Source of the DNA: UBA7803 sp040219135
GTDB taxonomy: Bacteria > Pseudomonadota > Gammaproteobacteria > Pseudomonadales > Azotimanducaceae
Length of the DNA stretch: 64,000 bases
Direction of reading: 5' to 3'
NCBI GenBank assembly: GCA_040219135.1
Contig: JAVJTA010000017.1
Coordinates: 62,001-126,000 of the forward strand
Position numbers and translations under genes: made by a program. The notes beneath the pieces were generated by a model. That model was not told the DNA's origin, made no database searches, and saw only the letters and a program-made list of their open reading frames with translations. Shown one piece after another: positions 60,482 to 64,000 of this stretch (its first letter is position 1; each line of letters starts with the position of its first letter).

Positions 60482-60514
60482 GGCTTCGCTCGGGGCTCGG
60501 CTCCTCGTGGGACG

Positions 60515-60874
60515 CTACTCGTCGTCAAGACTGTCGTCGTCGAGAAGCACGCTTGGGTCGGGCAGTTCGATCACCGTCTGCTCGATCCCCATGGAAGCGG
60601 GTTCGGTATCTGGATCGCTGGCGCTCGCGTCCACGAGGCGTTCGCCGAGTATCGTGGCGATGCCCAGCGTCGCGGCCAGGGTGATGAGCGGCGGTGCGTA
60701 GCTGGCGTAGTCGCTGACGCCGAGATCCTCGGGCGTGCGCACCGTCGCGGCGATGGCCTCGTGCCGCTTGCGGTCCGCCGGCCGCGCGTGCACCCAGCGG
60801 TGACGCCGGCGTTCGTCGGGATTCGCCGGCCGCGGGTCGCGGCCGGGCTCAGCGTCTTCAGAGGCGTCGGTCAT
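60515..60874 (-). CDS. Hypothetical single-pass membrane protein
   Basis: A 119-residue protein: a charged N-terminus rich in Arg and Asp (~1-50), one hydrophobic segment (APPLITLAATLGIATILG, ~61-79) and an acidic C-terminus ending DDDSLDDE. Unrecognised. Last gene of the five-gene operon that begins beyond the right edge; 23 bp separate it from the gene upstream. No strong ribosome site precedes the ATG at 60874. Confidence 0.6.
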   Translation of the reverse strand: MTDASEDAEPGRDPRPANPDERRRHRWVHARPADRKRHEAIAATVRTPEDLGVSDYASYAPPLITLAATLGIATILGERLVDASASDPDTEPASMGIEQTVIELPDPSVLLDDDSLDDE

Positions 60875-60897
60875 GGCGGCGTCATCGGGCGCCGGCC

Positions 60898-61482
60898 TCA
60901 GGCGTTGTCGGTGTAGATCGACTGATCACCGTAGGTGCCGTCCTGATCGCCCTGGTCGGCCTGCTCGTCGGCGATGTCGGCGGCGTCGGCGGCGTCGTCG
61001 GCGGAGGCATCGGCGCTGTCTTCGGAGCCGTCCTCGGCGTAGTCCACGGCGGCGTCCCCGAAGTACTCGGCAGTGTCCTGCTGAAACTCCGCCTCGGTCA
61101 GCACCTGCACGTCGTTGGCGTTCTCGGCGCTGGCCTTCTCCAGACTGGCGCCGTGGCCGGAGGCATCCTGCAGATTGTCCCGGACCTCCTCGGCGCGTTC
61201 CCGGGCGGCCTCGAAATCGCCGGCGTCCGCCTCCTTGGCCTGCTCGCGCTGGGCAAGTTCCGCCTCCGCGCGATCCTCCTCGGCGAACTGGGCCTGCTGG
61301 ATGGTCTCGTCGATCTCAAGCTGGCCGAGTTCACCGTTGAACTCCGCCTCGGTCAGGGCGTCCCGCACCTGGCCGAGCTCGCTGTCGTTCAGACCGGCGA
61401 GTTCGACTTCGAACTCCTCTTCCACCGCTTCGGCGGTACCCGGCTCGGACTTGTCGTCGTCGGTGTAGCGTGTCTCGGACAT
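60898..61482 (-). CDS. Acidic, partly disordered protein of unknown function
   Basis: A 194-residue, strongly acidic protein. Residues ~20-130 form charged helices (EEEFEVELAGLNDSELGQV, RDALTEAEFNGELGQL, AELAQREQAKEADAG), then a low-complexity Asp/Ala tail (ADASADDAADAADIADE) ending DGTYGDQSIYTDNA. GAGGAG precedes the ATG at 61482. No family is recognised. The pair of segments with LTEAEF (~43 and ~128) suggests a small internal repeat. Member of the five-gene operon. Confidence 0.72.
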   Translation of the reverse strand: MSETRYTDDDKSEPGTAEAVEEEFEVELAGLNDSELGQVRDALTEAEFNGELGQLEIDETIQQAQFAEEDRAEAELAQREQAKEADAGDFEAARERAEEVRDNLQDASGHGASLEKASAENANDVQVLTEAEFQQDTAEYFGDAAVDYAEDGSEDSADASADDAADAADIADEQADQGDQDGTYGDQSIYTDNA

Positions 61483-61493
61483 GGTGGTGCTCC

Positions 61494-62336
61494 TCAGGCG
61501 ATGGTGCCGTCGTGGTTATCTTCGTAGGTGGGCTGATCGTCGGTGTCGTAGGCGTCGTCCGCGTCGTCGCGGTAGGCGTCGAAGGCCTCGCCGTCCGCAT
61601 CGCCTTCGACGACTTCGGTGTCCGCGTCGGCCATGGCGAGTTCCACCGCGGTGTCGCTCTGACCCTCGATCACGTCACCCGCGTCGCCGTGCAGGTTCTG
61701 GATGACTTCCATGGAGCCGTCGTGATGTTCCTGCAGGATGCTGTCCATGGTCTGGAACATCTCCTGCACCTGCTGCATGTCCTGCTGCAGGTGCAGGTCG
61801 TCGACCTCGCTGCTGGCGGACTCGATCAGCTCCGGCGCCTGGTCGAGGGTTACTTCACCCAGTTCCTCCATGCGTTCGCCGACACGGTCGAGCATCTCGC
61901 CGATGCGTTCGTTGAGAGTCTGCAGCACGTTGGTTCCCATTGCGTCCTTAATGCCGCCGCCGAGTCCGGCGGCAGTGCCGCCCATGGTCGAGACCAGGGC
62001 GTCGAGGGATGCGGCGTCGGCGTCCGGATTGTCTGCCAGTTCTGCCACGGCGGCGTCCAGTTCAGCGACGTTGCCAGGACCGTCCTCGGGGTGCGCGGCC
62101 ATATGGCTGACGTAGGCGTCCCAGACGTCGGCGTTGTTCCGTTCCCCGGGGTTGTTCAGGTAGTCCTTTGCCTCCGCCGGAAAGCCGCTTTCGGTCAGCG
62201 ACTGGCCGTAGGCATCGCGCAGAACCTGGCCGATGGCCTCGAGATTTTCCGGGGTGAAGGCCGCGTCTGGAAGGCTGCCGACGGCGTTCTCGATGACGTT
62301 GGCGAACAGGGTTGAATTGCTACCGATGTTGATCAT
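61494..62336 (-). CDS. Acidic helical protein of unknown function
   Basis: A 280-residue protein starting MINIGSNSTLFANVIENAV. The first ~130 residues include AFTPENLEAIGQVLRDAYG and a Gly-rich GGTAAGLGGGIKD. A helical segment follows (NERIGEMLDRVGERMEELGE, QDMQQVQEMFQTMDSI), then an acidic tail with DADGEAFDAYRDDADDAYD and the end EDNHDGTIA. AGGAG precedes the ATG at 62336. Unrecognised. Its tail and that of the 60898 gene share Asp/Tyr-rich, DGT-containing ends. Confidence 0.72.
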   Translation of the reverse strand: MINIGSNSTLFANVIENAVGSLPDAAFTPENLEAIGQVLRDAYGQSLTESGFPAEAKDYLNNPGERNNADVWDAYVSHMAAHPEDGPGNVAELDAAVAELADNPDADAASLDALVSTMGGTAAGLGGGIKDAMGTNVLQTLNERIGEMLDRVGERMEELGEVTLDQAPELIESASSEVDDLHLQQDMQQVQEMFQTMDSILQEHHDGSMEVIQNLHGDAGDVIEGQSDTAVELAMADADTEVVEGDADGEAFDAYRDDADDAYDTDDQPTYEDNHDGTIA

Positions 62337-62351
62337 GCTGGTCTCCTGGGT

Positions 62352-62942
62352 TCAGTCGGCGTAGCCGCTGCCGTCCTCGTCTTCGCGCTCGCGCTCTTCG
62401 CGCTCGCGTTCCTCTTGCTCTTCCCGTTCCCGCTCTTCGCGCTCGCGCTCCTCCCGTTCGGCGTCGAGGCGCTCCTGTTCCTCGCGCTGGGCGTCGAGCT
62501 GGGCCTGGTAGGCCTCCGCCTGCTGGTCCGCGGCTTCCTCGGCTTCGAACCGTTCCCGCTCGCGTTCCTGCTCCTCGACGGCCGCCGCCTGGCTGGTGTG
62601 AACGGCTTCATGCTCGGCCAGGGCCTGCTGGGCCTGCTGCGCCTGTGCCTGAGCGCTGGCCTGCGCGCTGCTGGCGGTCGCCGTGGTCTGGGCGGCGGTG
62701 AAATCCCGGGCAGAGAGCGCGGCGTCGTTCTGGTTGCGGCTGTCCTGGGTGCCGACCTTCAGGTCGGCCAGTTCGGTTTCCCCGGCCACGCTCGCCTGGC
62801 CAGCGGCGTCGGAAGCTGCCATGGCCTCCATCTGGGCCTGGCTGAGTGCCTCCAGGGTGGGACCAGAGTCATCGCGGGCGACGGAGACTTCGACGCGGAG
62901 GTCGTCGTCCTGGTCCGTGGAGTCGTTGCGTTCGTCTGCCAT
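62352..62942 (-). CDS. Ala/Gln- and Glu/Arg-rich helical protein
   Basis: A 196-residue protein: acidic N-terminus, an Ala/Gln-rich middle (AQASAQAQAQQAQQALAEHEA) and from ~125 a nearly pure Glu/Arg single helix or coiled coil (EEREREEREREEQEERERE), ending DEDGSGYAD. GGAGG precedes the ATG at 62942. Such charged single helices act as rigid spacers or dimerisation rods. Function unknown. Second gene of the five-gene operon, 13 bp after the M48-like gene. Confidence 0.7.
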   Translation of the reverse strand: MADERNDSTDQDDDLRVEVSVARDDSGPTLEALSQAQMEAMAASDAAGQASVAGETELADLKVGTQDSRNQNDAALSARDFTAAQTTATASSAQASAQAQAQQAQQALAEHEAVHTSQAAAVEEQERERERFEAEEAADQQAEAYQAQLDAQREEQERLDAEREEREREEREREEQEEREREEREREDEDGSGYAD

Positions 62943-62955
62943 CGCGGGCCTCCGT

Positions 62956-64000
62956 TCAGTCCGACATCAGGTCCGGACGCTGCGGGTCGGGTTTCTTCGG
63001 TTTCGGCTTCACGCTCAGAACCTCGCCGCAGGCCGTGTTGGGACAGCGGACGTTCACCGGCGCGTCGCCTTCCAGGTCCGTCCGGTTGACGAACATCGGT
63101 TCCCGGCACGACGGGCAGGTCAGTCTGGCTTTCGTCCTGGCCTTCTCCAGGCGCCGCTGCTCGGCGGGCTTCTCGGGCGCGGGTGGTGGTTTCGGCTTCA
63201 CCCGCAGCACCTTGCGGCAGGCTTCGTTCGGGCAGCGCACGTTGACCGGCTTGTCGCCCTCGAGCACCTGGCGCGGTACCCGCATGCGCTCGCCGCAGGC
63301 GGCGCAGGTGATCCGCTCGGTGTCCGGCGGCGGCTTGGCGGGCTTCGGCTTGGGGCCGAGCCCGGCGGCCCGGTACCAGTGATCGATGTAGCGGCGCCAC
63401 TCGGCGAAGTGAGAGTCCGCCGAATATTCGCTGAGGATCTTCAGTCGCGGCGCCAGGTACGGCGTGGTCGACATGGTGAGTTCGGAGAGCCGCAGATACG
63501 GATCGTCCGCCGCTGCCTCCTGTTCGAGCCACGCGTCGAGATTGATCTTGCCGGTGACCGGGAACGACTTCATCGCCCACTGGGTGAGCACCCGTCTGGC
63601 ACAGTCGAGATCGCCGGTGACCAGCGTGGCGGCGCGGTCGGCGGTGATCTCGGAATGCCGGGCCCAGCGCATCAGCGGCGCTTCGATTGCGCTCTCGACC
63701 AGTTTCGCTGGATTGAGAAACTGCAGCACGCCCTCGCCGAGGATGGTGGCCTGGCCCCGGGACTTGCCTTTCAGGAACTGCATGGCGGTGTTCCAGAACA
63801 CGTGACCCGCGCGGATGTGGCCCATCTCCCGGGCGATCAGGAACATCAGGTCGGTCGGCTTGAAGTTGATCAGCACGCTGCCGATGGAGACGAAGCTGCC
63901 GCCGTAGCCGCCGAGCGAGTACACGTCCCACATGCGCTCACCGGAGATGTACACCTCGGGCATGTGCGACAGCGACATCAGCCGCGCCGAGCGCAGGGCG
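62956..64000 (-). CDS. M48-like peptidase fold with RExxH and two zinc ribbons (5' end outside window)
   Basis: At least 340 residues; the frame is open to the right edge, so the start is upstream. FLIAREMGHIRAGHVFW aligns with the HExxH of M48 metallopeptidases but the first His is Arg; the third ligand region is SEITADRAATLV. Catalysis is therefore doubtful. After ~200 residues of helical domain come two C4 zinc ribbons of similar sequence (CAACGERM...RCPNEAC and CPSCREPM...RCPNTAC), linked by Lys/Pro-rich segments. It leads the five-gene operon. It could be a protein-binding scaffold or a pseudoprotease. Confidence 0.75.
   Translation of the reverse strand, partial: ALRSARLMSLSHMPEVYISGERMWDVYSLGGYGGSFVSIGSVLINFKPTDLMFLIAREMGHIRAGHVFWNTAMQFLKGKSRGQATILGEGVLQFLNPAKLVESAIEAPLMRWARHSEITADRAATLVTGDLDCARRVLTQWAMKSFPVTGKINLDAWLEQEAAADDPYLRLSELTMSTTPYLAPRLKILSEYSADSHFAEWRRYIDHWYRAAGLGPKPKPAKPPPDTERITCAACGERMRVPRQVLEGDKPVNVRCPNEACRKVLRVKPKPPPAPEKPAEQRRLEKARTKARLTCPSCREPMFVNRTDLEGDAPVNVRCPNTACGEVLSVKPKPKKPDPQRPDLMSD

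Noticed and set aside
1..64000. Search for tRNA, rRNA, CRISPR arrays, insertion sequences and prophage genes
   Set aside because: No clover-leaf-like sequence, spaced repeat array, transposase or phage gene was recognised by eye; a dedicated scan was not possible.

Overview
The window is GC-rich, gene-dense DNA from a free-living Gram-negative bacterium. It encodes lipoproteins with clear lipoboxes, a periplasmic cytochrome c, an MscK-type channel, a KefB-like antiporter, GpsA, a GGDEF/EAL regulator, and many lipid and xenobiotic enzymes: three cytochromes P450, a wax-ester synthase, enoyl-CoA hydratases, a ring hydroxylase and an extradiol dioxygenase. I read it as a proteobacterium, most likely a gammaproteobacterium with a lipid- or aromatic-degrading lifestyle; that placement is inference. 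I saw no rRNA, tRNA, CRISPR array, transposase or phage gene.

Layout. 1-2.1 kb: a gene end, then a GST-like/TetR operon with a palindrome over its promoter. 2.2-7.4 kb: a block of visibly lower GC with a lipoprotein ending in CXXCH, a permuted NlpC/P60-like protein, a membrane nucleotide cyclase and a nitrobindin-like protein. 7.5-16.5 kb: CYP153-type P450, UspA, sodium symporter, second P450, GNAT, wax-ester synthase, antiporter, gpsA. 16.5-28.6 kb: MscK-like channel, APH-type kinase, cytochrome c, HAD phosphatase, MBL hydrolase, enoyl-CoA hydratase group, amidohydrolase, monooxygenase, TauD-like dioxygenase. 28.7-31.9 kb: a binding lipoprotein translationally coupled to a GGDEF/EAL protein whose reading frame is broken by one base.

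31.9-38.2 kb is an aromatic meta-cleavage cluster: FAD hydroxylase, TetR, FAH-type hydrolase, VOC extradiol dioxygenase, acyl-CoA/AMP ligase and LysR, with well-formed operators in the divergent promoters. 38.3-43.4 kb holds a DUF3604 protein, a ferritin-like protein, an amidase and a methyltransferase. 43.4-48.8 kb combines an apparently exported dikinase-like enzyme with the mobile-His/ATP-grasp order of glucan water dikinases, a divergent NTP/NDP-exchange-type transporter, and an exported class A beta-lactamase-like hydrolase. 48.8-57.6 kb is a second catabolic block: P450, two enoyl-CoA hydratases, HCCA isomerase, SDR with a degenerate active site, haloalkane dehalogenase-like hydrolase, GST, EthD protein, luciferase-like and acyl-CoA dehydrogenase-like flavoproteins.

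57.8-60.5 kb carries an exported trypsin-like protease, a thioesterase, a Gdx/SugE-type SMR exporter and a DUF1697 protein. 60.5-64 kb is a tight five-gene operon of unknown function: an M48-like protein with a damaged HExxH motif and two zinc ribbons, followed by acidic, helical and disordered proteins. The two best candidates for undescribed biology are the exported dikinase/nucleotide-transporter locus and this last operon.
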